A DNA stretch of 64,000 nt from the NCBI GenBank assembly GCA_035528395.1, contig DATKYR010000269.1:1-64000 (forward strand). Direction: 5' to 3'. Within the stretch, counting starts at the first letter, position 1, and each line of letters starts with the position of its first letter. This DNA is from NIOZ-UU13 sp035528395. GTDB taxonomy: Bacteria > Planctomycetota > Phycisphaerae > Sedimentisphaerales > Anaerobacaceae. The notes beneath the pieces were generated by a model that ran no database searches, was not told the origin of the DNA, and saw only the letters and a program-made list of their open reading frames with translations. The translations under genes and the position numbers were made by a program. Below are positions 36,268 through 46,120 of this stretch, one piece after another.

Positions 36268-37815
36268 ATGAATCAGTTTCATTTATCTGAAATAACACGC
36301 AGGGATTTTCTTAAGAGTACTGCTTTGGTCTCAGCAGGGATGGTTTTCATCACCGATGCGAGCTTTGCCGCCCCGAAGACAAAGCAAAAGCCCAATATCC
36401 TGTATCTGATGACCGACCAGCACCGGGGCGATTGCTTAGCATGCACCGGCAATAAAGTCATCAAAACACCTCATTTAGACTCCATCGCAAAGGACGGCGT
36501 TCTTTTCTCGAACGCCTATTCTTCCACTCCAAGCTGTACGCCGGCCCGCAGTGCGCTCCTGACAGGATTGTCCCCCTGGCATCACGGGATGATCGGCTAC
36601 GGACGGGTGGCAGAGAAGTATCCGTTCGAATTGCCCCAGGCCCTTCGAGATGCGGGCTACTATCTGTTCGGCATCGGCAAGATGCACTGGTATCCACAAA
36701 GGAAACTTCGCGGCTACCACGGCATACTGCTCGATGAGTCCGGGCGGGCACAAACGCCGGGTTTTGTCAGTGATTATCGCCTTTGGTTTAAACAGCAGGC
36801 ACCTGAGCTGAACCCGGATGCAACCGGCATCGGCTGGAACGACTATAGAGCCAAAACGTATGTCCTGCCCGAAAGGTTACATCCGACGAGGTGGACAGCT
36901 GACAGAGCAGTTGATTTCATTGAAAAATACAATCGTTCAGAACCGTTTCTGCTGAAAGTTTCTTTTGCCCGACCGCATAGCCCTTATGACCCGCCGAAAC
37001 GATTTATGGATATGTATAATGAAGATGAAATGCCCAATCCTTATGTTGGCAACTGGGCCGCTCGATATGCCGAACACAAGGACCCGCCAAATCAAAGTCT
37101 CTGGCATGGCGACTTAGGCGTACGGCAGGCTAAACAGTCTCGACAAGGTTACTATGCTTCGATTACTTTTATTGATGAGCAAATCGGTCGAATCCTTACG
37201 GCCCTGAAAAAACGTGGTATTTATGATAATACCCTTATCATCCATTTCTCCGACCACGGCGATATGCTCGGAGACCATCATCTATGGCGCAAGACCTACG
37301 CTTATGAAGGCTCGGCCAAAATTCCCATGCTGCTGCGCTGGCCCAAAAGTATGGAGATGGAACATCAGCGTGGCAAAACCTTACGGCAGCCGGTGGAGCT
37401 GCGTGATGTACTGCCGACATTCCTCGATGCGGCAGGGGCGCCCATCCCGAATCAACTTGACGGAAAGAGCATGCTCGAGCTGGTTCGTGGAAATACGAAA
37501 AACTGGCGGCAGTTTATTGACCTGGAACATTCGATGTGTTACAGCAATGACCACTGGACCGCGCTGACCGATGGCAAATTCAAGTATATTTACTACGCAT
37601 ACGACGGCAGGGAACAGCTCTTTGATTTGACAAATGACCCGGGCGAGCTGTATGACCTGGTGGCTGAATCGGCTTACAAAAACACCTTACTACAATGGCG
37701 ACAGCGTATGATAGAACATCTTTCCGAGCGTGGAGAACAGTTCGTCTCCAACGGCAAACTGGTCATACGAAAAAAACGTCTTCTGTATTCGCCACATTAT
37801 CCGAAAAATAGTTAA
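36268..37815 (+). CDS. Tat-exported sulfatase (formylglycine type)
   Basis: Enzyme of 515 residues that would hydrolyse sulfate esters. ATG 36268 follows CAGGAG. The twin-arginine signal is TRRDFLKSTALVSAG, ending SFAA. The formylglycine motif CTPARSALLTG has its cysteine at residue 90. LMTDQHRGD supplies N-terminal metal ligands and FSDHGDMLGDHHLWRK the C-terminal ones. Overall similarity to choline-sulfatase/iduronate-sulfatase-like members is seen by eye, but substrate cannot be assigned. It opens a second glycan-related block. Confidence 0.9.
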   Translation: MNQFHLSEITRRDFLKSTALVSAGMVFITDASFAAPKTKQKPNILYLMTDQHRGDCLACTGNKVIKTPHLDSIAKDGVLFSNAYSSTPSCTPARSALLTGLSPWHHGMIGYGRVAEKYPFELPQALRDAGYYLFGIGKMHWYPQRKLRGYHGILLDESGRAQTPGFVSDYRLWFKQQAPELNPDATGIGWNDYRAKTYVLPERLHPTRWTADRAVDFIEKYNRSEPFLLKVSFARPHSPYDPPKRFMDMYNEDEMPNPYVGNWAARYAEHKDPPNQSLWHGDLGVRQAKQSRQGYYASITFIDEQIGRILTALKKRGIYDNTLIIHFSDHGDMLGDHHLWRKTYAYEGSAKIPMLLRWPKSMEMEHQRGKTLRQPVELRDVLPTFLDAAGAPIPNQLDGKSMLELVRGNTKNWRQFIDLEHSMCYSNDHWTALTDGKFKYIYYAYDGREQLFDLTNDPGELYDLVAESAYKNTLLQWRQRMIEHLSERGEQFVSNGKLVIRKKRLLYSPHYPKNS

Positions 37816-37977
37816 ACATTTGAGTCTGTTATTTACTATTTGTTGTATAGCAAAAAACACGGGAAAGTAATTGCATTTTTTCCGCTATTTGGGTAATATT
37901 ATAGAATATAATCTCAGTGGCGTAGTTGAATCAGGTTTACTCGGTTAATCAGCTTGTTCTTTTCCAGGAGGACATTT

Positions 37978-39351
37978 GTGAACATCAAAAATCAAGCTAA
38001 GAAGACAAAGCAGCAGGGGACGAAGATTTCCCGCCGTGATTTTATGAACAGGGCTGTAGCAGCAGCGACAATTACTATCGTTCCTCAGCATGTGCTGGGT
38101 GGCAAGGCCTTCGCCGCCCCGAGTGACAAGCTCAATATCGCATGTATCGGTATCACCGGTCGAGGTGGAGCTAACCTTGAAGGGATCGGGGGAGAAAATA
38201 TCATTGCACTGTGCGATGTGGACACCCGACGGGTCGGCAAGGCATTCGAAAATTATCCTAACGCCAAACGTTATACCGATTTTCGCAGGATGTTAGATGA
38301 GATGGATAACCAAATCGATGCGGTAGTGGTTTCCACGCCGGACCATACGCATGCGGTGGCGTGCATGGAAGCAATCAAGAGAGGAAAACATCTGTATTGC
38401 GAAAAACCGCTGGCCCATTCTATCTATGAGATTCGCGAGCTTATGAAAGCCGCTCACAAATACAAGGTGATAACGCAATTAGGCAATCAGGGGCACTCGT
38501 TTGACCATATCCGTATGTTCTGTGAGTGGATTTGGGATGGGGCGATTGGGAACGTTCGCGAAGTGCACGCAGCTTGTGGGTCGAATCATTGCAGGATTGA
38601 TCAACTCTCAAAGCGCACAGAAAAGCATGAGATTCCATCCGAGCTGGACTGGGAATTATGGTTAGGGCCGGCCCAATATCGACCGTATAATCCAATGTAT
38701 CTGCCCGGCAGATGGCGAAGCTGGATGCCGTTTGGTTCCGGAACAATCGGCGATTGGGTCTGCCACGTTGTTGACCCTGTGTTCTGGGCGCTGGATCTGG
38801 GAGCTCCGAAAACAATCGAGGCCCAGGCCAAAGGATATGACCCGAAAAAGCATGCCGATACGTTTCCTGCAGGCACGATTGTAAATTACGAGTTCCCGGC
38901 GAACAGCAAACGGGGACCTGTTAAGCTGGTCTGGTTTGATGGTGTAGAGGAACCTCCGCGTCCGGAGGAACTGGAGGAGGGACGAAAGATGCCGGGCACA
39001 GGGGCGATTGTAATCGGGGACAAAGGCAAGATTATGTACGGCTCACATGGCGCCGGCGGGGCAAGGATAATCCCCGAGGCAAAGATGAAGGCCTACGAGC
39101 AGCCGGCCAAAACGCTGCCCAGAGTGAAGGGGCATCACGAGGACTGGCTCGACGCTGTTAAAAACAATACGCAAGCGGGTTCAAATTTTGATTACGGTGG
39201 GCCTTTGACGGAGTTAGCCCAGTTAGGGATTATTGCAACAAAGATGTTAGGACGTAAGCTCCAATGGGACAGCAGGAATATGCGTTTTACCAACTGCGAC
39301 GAGGCGAATCAGTTTATCAATCCGCCTTATCGAGAGGGGTGGACATTGTGA
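37978..39351 (+). CDS. Tat-exported Gfo/Idh/MocA family oxidoreductase
   Basis: Protein of 457 residues. A GTG start at 37978 is chosen because AGGAGG lies six bases upstream; an in-frame TTG at 37954 has no site. The twin-arginine motif SRRDFMNRAVAAAT is followed by the Rossmann region (IACIGITGRGG, ALCDVD) and CEKP at 141-144. The TPDHTHAVA motif is typical of the exported subgroup. It lies between a sulfatase and a pseudopilin and resembles those at 13680 and 25615 in layout but is not closely repeated in DNA. Confidence 0.85.
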   Translation: MNIKNQAKKTKQQGTKISRRDFMNRAVAAATITIVPQHVLGGKAFAAPSDKLNIACIGITGRGGANLEGIGGENIIALCDVDTRRVGKAFENYPNAKRYTDFRRMLDEMDNQIDAVVVSTPDHTHAVACMEAIKRGKHLYCEKPLAHSIYEIRELMKAAHKYKVITQLGNQGHSFDHIRMFCEWIWDGAIGNVREVHAACGSNHCRIDQLSKRTEKHEIPSELDWELWLGPAQYRPYNPMYLPGRWRSWMPFGSGTIGDWVCHVVDPVFWALDLGAPKTIEAQAKGYDPKKHADTFPAGTIVNYEFPANSKRGPVKLVWFDGVEEPPRPEELEEGRKMPGTGAIVIGDKGKIMYGSHGAGGARIIPEAKMKAYEQPAKTLPRVKGHHEDWLDAVKNNTQAGSNFDYGGPLTELAQLGIIATKMLGRKLQWDSRNMRFTNCDEANQFINPPYREGWTL

Positions 39352-39408
39352 TGTGATTGGAAAATAGTTTTTTCTGCAAATCCGCCAATATGGAAAGACA
39401 GTACCACA

Positions 39409-40269
39409 ATGAAAAAACAAAGAGGATTTATCGCATTAGAAATTAACATTCCTGTTCGGGAAAGAGGAAGATTTCCCGAAAGACACGGGGAAACAGACAT
39501 CCGGCAACAGCACCGGAGTTTTCTAACGGGGTTTACCTTAATAGAACTCCTGGTGGTAATCGCTGTCATCGCTTTGTTAATGGCGATATTGATGCCTGCA
39601 CTGCAAATGGCGAGGGAACAAGCAAAGAAAGTTACCTGCTCTAATAACCTCAAACAAATCGGCATTAGTTTGCATTTGTACGGCTCGGAGAATGACAACC
39701 GGCTGCCGCTCAATGAAAGCGGAAACTGGCTGTGGGACATCGCTTACAGTACCACCGACTATATTATTGCAACCGGCGGAGACAAAGATACCTTCTATTG
39801 CCCCTCTGACCCATTGAAAACCCCGGATATGGCCATACTTTGGCAGTTCTCCCAAAATCTTCCGTTTGGAACCCCTACCGATTCGATACCGGAACCTACA
39901 ACTAACCGGGGCAGCCAGTTTCGAGTTACCAGTTATTTCTGGATGATGGATACCGTTAATGGAAGGTCGTATCACCCGGAGGGAACGCCTAAAAAGGAAT
40001 GGGTGAAAACACTAACACATAAGCAAGCCACCTCAACTGAGCTGGTTACCGACGCTACCCTAAGCAGCACTTCTGACCCAAAGACCGCCACCTTTACCGA
40101 GATTCACGGTGGTTCGTGGTCTATGTGGGAAATTCCCGACCGCACCAACCACCTGAGATCTGGAGGCAGACCAGCCGGTGCTAATATTGTCTTTCTTGAC
40201 GGACACAATGAATGGCGGCAATTCAGCGAAATGGATGTACGCGTCTCACCCCCTTACCATTGGTGGTAA
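39409..40269 (+). CDS. Pseudopilin-like protein with unusually long leader
   Basis: Protein of 286 residues with the prepilin motif GFTLIELLVVIAVIALLMAIL beginning at residue 41, and IVFLDGHNEWRQF at the C-terminus. Ordinary leaders are 5-20 residues; here about 40 precede the cleavage glycine. The first dozen residues, MKKQRGFIALEI, resemble a second, degenerate start of the same motif (RGFTLIE). The intervening DNA contains an inverted repeat, CGGGAAA...TTTCCCG (39457-39480). This suggests a partial duplication or a small insertion inside the leader. No obvious ribosome site was seen before ATG 39409. A shorter product from an unusual start within the leader is possible. Confidence 0.75.
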   Translation: MKKQRGFIALEINIPVRERGRFPERHGETDIRQQHRSFLTGFTLIELLVVIAVIALLMAILMPALQMAREQAKKVTCSNNLKQIGISLHLYGSENDNRLPLNESGNWLWDIAYSTTDYIIATGGDKDTFYCPSDPLKTPDMAILWQFSQNLPFGTPTDSIPEPTTNRGSQFRVTSYFWMMDTVNGRSYHPEGTPKKEWVKTLTHKQATSTELVTDATLSSTSDPKTATFTEIHGGSWSMWEIPDRTNHLRSGGRPAGANIVFLDGHNEWRQFSEMDVRVSPPYHWW

Positions 40270-40521
40270 GACTAAAAATTTACCTTAAGATCAGCTATTC
40301 CATTAGCGACGCTATTAATTGGTCCGGGCGTAGTGACAATGAAAAGAAAAACGTCGGTCTTGTCGCTTTACAATCCGTATTATAACTGATATAATCTTCC
40401 GTCAGGAGCCTGCTTTATGCTGAAAGCACGATTATAACAGGCGTGTTGAAACTCTCCGAGACAGTAAGTGTTGCCATCAAGTAACGATTGTTTATAAAGC
40501 AAAGATTTGGGAGAAACTGCT

Positions 40522-43500
40522 ATGACAAGCCTAAAGTCCTTTCGAGCGAACCTGAGTATTTTTATTGGTATGTTTCTTATTGTAGCTTCTGTGAGTGCTG
40601 CGGATTGGCCGACCTATCGTTACGATAATGCACGTACGGGCTGTACATCCGAATCTCTGACCGCACCATTGAGTCTGCAATGGATTTATACGCCGGCCCA
40701 TCCTCCAAGACCCGCCTGGTCCGGACCGGCTAATCGCCCAAGGGAGGGTTTTGAGCTGCGCCATCGAGTGATTTTTGATGATGCTTATCAGGTAGCTGCT
40801 GTGGATAACACGGTCTATTTCGGGTCTTCTTCTGATGATAAAGTCTACGCGCTTGACGCCGTTACGGGGGATGAACGCTGGTCATTTTTCACCGGTGGGC
40901 CGGTGCGTCTGGCGCCGGTGGTCTGCGAAGGCCGAGTCTTTGTCGGCTCCGACGATGGTTTTGTCTATTGCCTGAATGCAAATAACGGAAATTTGATCTG
41001 GAAAGTGCGCGGCGGGCCGAACAACGAAAAACTTCTGGGCAGCGGGAGGATGATTTCCCGCTGGCCTATTCGAACCGGCGTGCTTGTCGATTCGGGCATT
41101 GCTTATTTCGGTGCCGGGATATTTCCACATGAAAACGTTTACCTCTGTGCTGTACAGGCAGATGATGGGATGGTTATCTGGAAAAATGACTGCATCAGTG
41201 AACAGGACGCATATCGCAAGGAGTTCACACCCCAGGGATACCTGCTGGCCACCGGCACCCGACTTTTTGCTCCATCCGGCAGGGCCTTGCCTGTCGGCTT
41301 CGACCGCGCAACCGGCAGCGAGGTTTTCAGCCGTAGTTACGGCTGGAGGGGTGAGCAGGCCGGAGGCGCCATTGGAGGCACGTATGCGCTGCTTGCAGAT
41401 GAGCAAATTTACACAGGCACGCAGCAACACCTTTTGGCTCTAAACCAGAATACCGGCAGAGTGGGTTTTGGCTGGTTCCCGGGCAGACGACTCGCGGTGG
41501 TGGGGAATATGGCCTACATGGCAACCGGACGCCAACTGATGGCTATGGATCGGACTAAGTACGCCCAGGCCAGCGGACGACGTAATTCGCTGGAGTACAA
41601 AATAAAGTCACTAAGAAGCAGTGTCATAAGTGCCAAGGGTGAGGAACGCAAAAAGCAGGAACAGCAATTAAAAGCCGCAGAAGAAGAATTGAAGCTGCAC
41701 CGCAGTAAAAATATCGAGCCGATTATCCGTTGGCGTGTCCCAAGCCAGTGTGATGCCGAATTGATACTGACTGCTAACCTGGTGTTTGCCGGTGGGCAAG
41801 ATCAGGTCAACGCCTTCAGATGTGACAATGGCCAAGCCGTTTGGAAGGCGCACGTCAATGGTAAAGCAAGGGGATTGGCTGTAGCCAACGGCCGACTCTA
41901 TGTCAGCACGGACACGGGCAAAATCTATTGCTTTGCTGCAAAGCAAGCGGCAAAATCGAAAAACTCAGTGCCCGACCCACGCATCAGGCAGGTAGCAAAT
42001 CCTTACCCTCAAGACGAACTAACCGCAGTTTACGAAGCAGCCGCCGAAGCGATTGTTATGGAAACAGGTGTTACAAAGGGCTATTGCCTTGTAGTCGGCG
42101 CCGAAAATGGCCGTCTGGCCTGGGAACTGGCGCAGCGCACAGACCTGACCATTATCGGAGTCGAACCCGACAAAGAAAAAGTAACCGCAGCAAGATTGGC
42201 CCTGGACGCGGCGGGCCTGTACGGCCAGCGTGTAACTATCGATGAGGGTAATCTTTCTAAGCTGCCGTATTCGAACTACTTTGCCAACCTGATTGTCTCC
42301 GACAGTCTGCTGCTGACCGGAAATATACCAGGCATTCCCGAAGAGCTTTTACGACATCTAAAGCCGTGCGGCGGTGCCATTTGTCTTGGTGCGCCGGCCA
42401 ATGCGTCTGGAAAAGCAGGTGCCGTCTCTTCCGAGCAGCTTAGCCAGTGGTTGAAGCGGCTGGAATTAGGGCAATGCCGAATCAGCCAAACCAACGGCTG
42501 CTGGGCAACTCTCAGACGCGGAGCACTGCCGGGAGCAGGCAAATGGACACACCAGTATGCCGGGCCGGGCAACACCGCCTGCAGCGATGACCGAATCGTA
42601 GCCGGCCCACTGGGTCTGTTGTGGTTTGGCGATCCCGGTCCGGCCCCAATGGTTAATCGCCATAACGCCGCCGCTGCGCCTCTTGCGGTTAATGGTCGGC
42701 TTTTCGTCCAGGGCGAAAACGTCGTGATGGCCTATGATTCTTACAACGGCGTTCTGCTGTGGAAGCGCGATATCCCCGGTGCAATGCGCACCCGACTGAA
42801 AAGAAGTGAGTGCGGCAACTTAGCTGTCTGCGAAGATAGTTTTTTCGTTGCTCTCGACGATAAATGTCTGCGGCTCGACGCTGAAACAGGGCAGACTCTC
42901 CAGACCTACAATATGCCTCCCGTTGCTGAAGGTGGCTCACACAAGTGGGGATACCTCGCTTATATTGATGATATCCTCTATGGAAGCACAATGAAACAGG
43001 TAGGCGTTTCGGATTCGGTTTTTGCCATTGATACGCGGAGCGGTGAGACGCTATGGAATTACCAGGGCAAAAATATCATTAACCTTACTATCGCAGTCGG
43101 TGACGGCTGGCTCTTTTTCATCGATAGCTCATTAACCCCGGAGCAACGAGAAAAATTTCTGCGACAGGACAAGTCCCATTTGTTGAATCTTAGCGCAGAA
43201 GAGGCCAAAAAAGCGGAAGCAGCCCAAAAAGAGCTCGACGTACGCCTCGCCGTTGCGCTGGATGCTCAGACGGGTGGGAAGCTCTGGGAAAGAGCTGTGG
43301 ATGTAACCGACTGCAGCAATATTGGAATAGGCGGCGGCGAACTGACGGCGATGTACCATGACGGCGTCGTGGTCCTGTGCGGGGCCAATGCGAACGGTCA
43401 TTATTGGAGTCAGTTCCTTTCGGGCGAGTTCTCGAACCGCCGGCTGGTGGCTCTCTCAGCTAAAAGTGGTGATGTGCTTTGGGCCAAAGATGCCAACTAT

Positions 43501-44505
43501 CGCCACCGTCCACTTATCATCGGCGGGATGGTCCTTGCTGAACCCTGGGCGTTTGACCTCAAGACCGGACAGCAAAGGACACGCAGTCACCCCCTGACCG
43601 GCGCTGAGACAACATGGCAGTTTCTTCGCCCGGGCCATCATTGCGGGGCAATTTCCGCCTGTCCACAAATGCTTTTGATGCGTTCGGGCTACACGAGCTA
43701 CTACGACCTGCAAAACGACAGCGGCATACGTCATTTCGCCGGGCATCGGCTCGGATGCTGGATTAACGCAATTCCCGCTGACGGCCTTGTCCTGGCACCC
43801 GAAGCCAGTGCCGGCTGCATTTGCCTTTTTCCCATAGTCTGTTCGATTGCTCTTGAGCCGCGTCCGGACTACGACCGTTGGGGCATCTATAGCACCGGCG
43901 GAGCCAACACGCCCGTTAAACACTTGGCCCTCAACCTCGGCGCACCCGGCGACAGACGCGACAGAAACGGCAGACTATGGTTCGGCTATCCGCGACCCGA
44001 ACTGCCGCAGAACCGCGCAGCAATGGGCTTCTCACTCAAACTGGGAATGAACTTCCTCAAAGAACCTGATTATATTCGGCGTAACAGTGAAATTCAGACT
44101 ATGAGTGGAACCGATACTCCCTGGCTGTTCGCTTCCGGTGCCCGTGGACTTAGACGGTGTATCGTGCCGCTTTTGTCAGAGGCTGATGAGCCCGCCGAAT
44201 ATACGGTCAGACTGTATTTTGCAGATTTCGATAATGAGCAGGCGGGTAAACGCATATTCGACATTAAGCTGCAAGGACAGGTAGTTCTTGACGACTTCGA
44301 CATTGTTAGGGAGGCAGGTGGTTCCTGCAAAGCCGTTGTACGTCAGTTCCGGGGCATTGCGGTCAGTGACAACCTAAAAATCGAACTCGTTGCGCAAGAT
44401 GAGAAGCTCTCATCGAAGAACGGTGTGCCGGTCCTTTGTGGTGTGGAAGTTGTGCGCGAAAGAAAAACAGCCAAAGTCGCAACAACAGCTCATGCTCGAC
44501 AATAG
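40522..44505 (+). CDS. Giant secreted quinoprotein-like propeller with embedded methyltransferase-like and malectin domains
   Basis: Exported protein of 1327 residues. ATG 40522 follows GGGAGA and gives a signal peptide ending VSAA. Residues about 30-480 form a PQQ-type propeller (ADWPTYRYDNARTG, DERWSFFTGGP, GNLIWKVRGG), interrupted at about 340-400 by a charged helix. Residues about 505-640 look like a class I methyltransferase fold: motif I is CLVVGAENGRLAWELA, followed by TIIGVEPDKEKV and YFANLIVSDSLL. A second propeller spans about 670-1170. A malectin-like domain ends the protein at about 1190-1305 (YTVRLYFADFDNEQAGKRIFDI). An exported methyltransferase fold would not have SAM available, so a binding role is inferred. 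The sulfatase gene follows after 32 bases. Confidence 0.8.
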   Translation: MTSLKSFRANLSIFIGMFLIVASVSAADWPTYRYDNARTGCTSESLTAPLSLQWIYTPAHPPRPAWSGPANRPREGFELRHRVIFDDAYQVAAVDNTVYFGSSSDDKVYALDAVTGDERWSFFTGGPVRLAPVVCEGRVFVGSDDGFVYCLNANNGNLIWKVRGGPNNEKLLGSGRMISRWPIRTGVLVDSGIAYFGAGIFPHENVYLCAVQADDGMVIWKNDCISEQDAYRKEFTPQGYLLATGTRLFAPSGRALPVGFDRATGSEVFSRSYGWRGEQAGGAIGGTYALLADEQIYTGTQQHLLALNQNTGRVGFGWFPGRRLAVVGNMAYMATGRQLMAMDRTKYAQASGRRNSLEYKIKSLRSSVISAKGEERKKQEQQLKAAEEELKLHRSKNIEPIIRWRVPSQCDAELILTANLVFAGGQDQVNAFRCDNGQAVWKAHVNGKARGLAVANGRLYVSTDTGKIYCFAAKQAAKSKNSVPDPRIRQVANPYPQDELTAVYEAAAEAIVMETGVTKGYCLVVGAENGRLAWELAQRTDLTIIGVEPDKEKVTAARLALDAAGLYGQRVTIDEGNLSKLPYSNYFANLIVSDSLLLTGNIPGIPEELLRHLKPCGGAICLGAPANASGKAGAVSSEQLSQWLKRLELGQCRISQTNGCWATLRRGALPGAGKWTHQYAGPGNTACSDDRIVAGPLGLLWFGDPGPAPMVNRHNAAAAPLAVNGRLFVQGENVVMAYDSYNGVLLWKRDIPGAMRTRLKRSECGNLAVCEDSFFVALDDKCLRLDAETGQTLQTYNMPPVAEGGSHKWGYLAYIDDILYGSTMKQVGVSDSVFAIDTRSGETLWNYQGKNIINLTIAVGDGWLFFIDSSLTPEQREKFLRQDKSHLLNLSAEEAKKAEAAQKELDVRLAVALDAQTGGKLWERAVDVTDCSNIGIGGGELTAMYHDGVVVLCGANANGHYWSQFLSGEFSNRRLVALSAKSGDVLWAKDANYRHRPLIIGGMVLAEPWAFDLKTGQQRTRSHPLTGAETTWQFLRPGHHCGAISACPQMLLMRSGYTSYYDLQNDSGIRHFAGHRLGCWINAIPADGLVLAPEASAGCICLFPIVCSIALEPRPDYDRWGIYSTGGANTPVKHLALNLGAPGDRRDRNGRLWFGYPRPELPQNRAAMGFSLKLGMNFLKEPDYIRRNSEIQTMSGTDTPWLFASGARGLRRCIVPLLSEADEPAEYTVRLYFADFDNEQAGKRIFDIKLQGQVVLDDFDIVREAGGSCKAVVRQFRGIAVSDNLKIELVAQDEKLSSKNGVPVLCGVEVVRERKTAKVATTAHARQ

Positions 44506-44537
44506 GCCTCAGGCCCATAATAAGGACAAGGAGAATA

Positions 44538-46082
44538 ATGAGAACAAATCCAACCACACGTCGCCAGTTCTTAAAAGCAATGGGACTGGGAGCTGCGCTG
44601 ATGGTGTCCGGACAAGGGCAGATGTTTGCGGCCGACAAGAGGAAAAAGCGACCGAATATTCTGCTGATAACGGCTGATGATATGAACTGGGATGCGCCGG
44701 GCTGCTTCGGCGGACAAACTCCGGATATTACACCCAACATCGACCGCCTCGCTTCAGAGGGCATGCGTTTTGCCTATGCTCATATCACTATAGCGGTTTG
44801 CCAGCCAAGTCGTTCAGTACTAATGACCGGCCGCTACCCCCACCGCAATGGGGCTGAGGGCTTCCAGCCGATTAACACTAATGTGCCGACCCTGCAGGAG
44901 AGTCTCCATAAGGCCGGCTACCTCAATGGCATTCTCGGCAAAGTAAAGCACCTGGCGCCTATAGAGAAATTCAAATGGGACATGGTCAGGGACATTGGAG
45001 AATTAGGCCAGGGGCGTGACCCGAAACTTTACTATAAGTTTGCCAGGGACTTTTTCCAACAGGCAGCAAACAAAAACCAGCCGTTTTTCCTGATGGCCAA
45101 TTCACACGACCCACACCGCCCGTATCACGACAGCTTACAGGAGCAAAATAAGTTTGCGAAAATGCTAAAAGATATACCAACGCCATCGCGGGTATATCAA
45201 GGTGAAGAAATCCAGGTCCCTGGTTTTCTGCCTGATTTACCCGATGTACGTAAGGAAATAGCGCAGTACTATAGCTCGGTCCGCCGCTGTGACGATACGG
45301 TTGGAGCCGTGATGCGTGCTCTGCGCGAATCGGGACAGGCGGAAAACACTTTGATAATGTTCCTCTCAGACAATGGTATAGCTGTGCCGTTTGCCAAGAC
45401 AAACTGCTACCTTCACAGCACACGCACACCGTGGATTGCCGTTTGGCCGGGCAAAATCAAGCCCGGCACTGTGGACAATCGACACTTTATATCCGGCATC
45501 GATTTTATGCCCACCGCACTTGACGCGGCTGGACTGGCTCAGCCCGAAGGGATGGACGGTTTTTCATTTCTACCGATTCTTCTTGGTCGGCGACAGACCG
45601 GTCGCGACAAAGTATTTACACAATTCCACCAGACCTCCGGACGAAACCGTTATCCGATGCGCTGCGTACAGAACCACAGGTTTGGGTACATTTTCAATCC
45701 CTGGTCTGACGGCGAACGTGTCTTCAAAAACGAATCGCAATCCGGCCTGACGTTCAAGGCCATGCGGGCCGCTGCGAAAACCGACCCGAAGATTGCCGCC
45801 CGCGTCAGGCTTTTCCAATATCGAATCATTGAGGAGTTTTATGACCTCGCAAACGACCCTGATGTGCTGCATAACCTAAGAGACGACCCAAAATACAAAA
45901 AAAAGCTCGACAATATGCGGGAAGAATTGTTAAAGTGGATGGAACGAACCAATGATCCGGCATTAGAGGCATTCAAAAACCGTAGTTCACCGGAAGCTCT
46001 GAATAAGTTCATGGCCGAACAGGATGCCAGGGCCGGAAAGAAACAGAAAAAAAGAAACAATCGTAAAAAACGAGCATCATAA
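44538..46082 (+). CDS. Tat-exported sulfatase (formylglycine type)
   Basis: Enzyme of 514 residues. ATG 44538 follows CAAGGAG. The twin-arginine motif TTRRQFLKAMGLGAA is followed by a signal ending MFAA. The formylglycine motif CQPSRSVLMTG places its cysteine at residue 88; LLITADDMNWDAPG contributes the first metal ligands and FLSDNGIAVP the later ones, where the usual DHG is DNG as in several heparan-sulfatase-like groups. The C-terminus is strongly basic (KKQKKRNNRKKRAS). It is co-directional with the giant quinoprotein (32 bases) and the DegT gene (38 bases), suggesting one transcript. Confidence 0.9.
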   Translation: MRTNPTTRRQFLKAMGLGAALMVSGQGQMFAADKRKKRPNILLITADDMNWDAPGCFGGQTPDITPNIDRLASEGMRFAYAHITIAVCQPSRSVLMTGRYPHRNGAEGFQPINTNVPTLQESLHKAGYLNGILGKVKHLAPIEKFKWDMVRDIGELGQGRDPKLYYKFARDFFQQAANKNQPFFLMANSHDPHRPYHDSLQEQNKFAKMLKDIPTPSRVYQGEEIQVPGFLPDLPDVRKEIAQYYSSVRRCDDTVGAVMRALRESGQAENTLIMFLSDNGIAVPFAKTNCYLHSTRTPWIAVWPGKIKPGTVDNRHFISGIDFMPTALDAAGLAQPEGMDGFSFLPILLGRRQTGRDKVFTQFHQTSGRNRYPMRCVQNHRFGYIFNPWSDGERVFKNESQSGLTFKAMRAAAKTDPKIAARVRLFQYRIIEEFYDLANDPDVLHNLRDDPKYKKKLDNMREELLKWMERTNDPALEAFKNRSSPEALNKFMAEQDARAGKKQKKRNNRKKRAS

Positions 46083-46120
46083 AACAAACTTTTTTTTACA
46101 AAATTGAAGGAGTCAGGAAA

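Noticed and set aside
43456..43923. 155-codon minus-strand frame inside the giant quinoprotein gene
   Set aside because: Shadow of a well-supported propeller coding frame on the plus strand.
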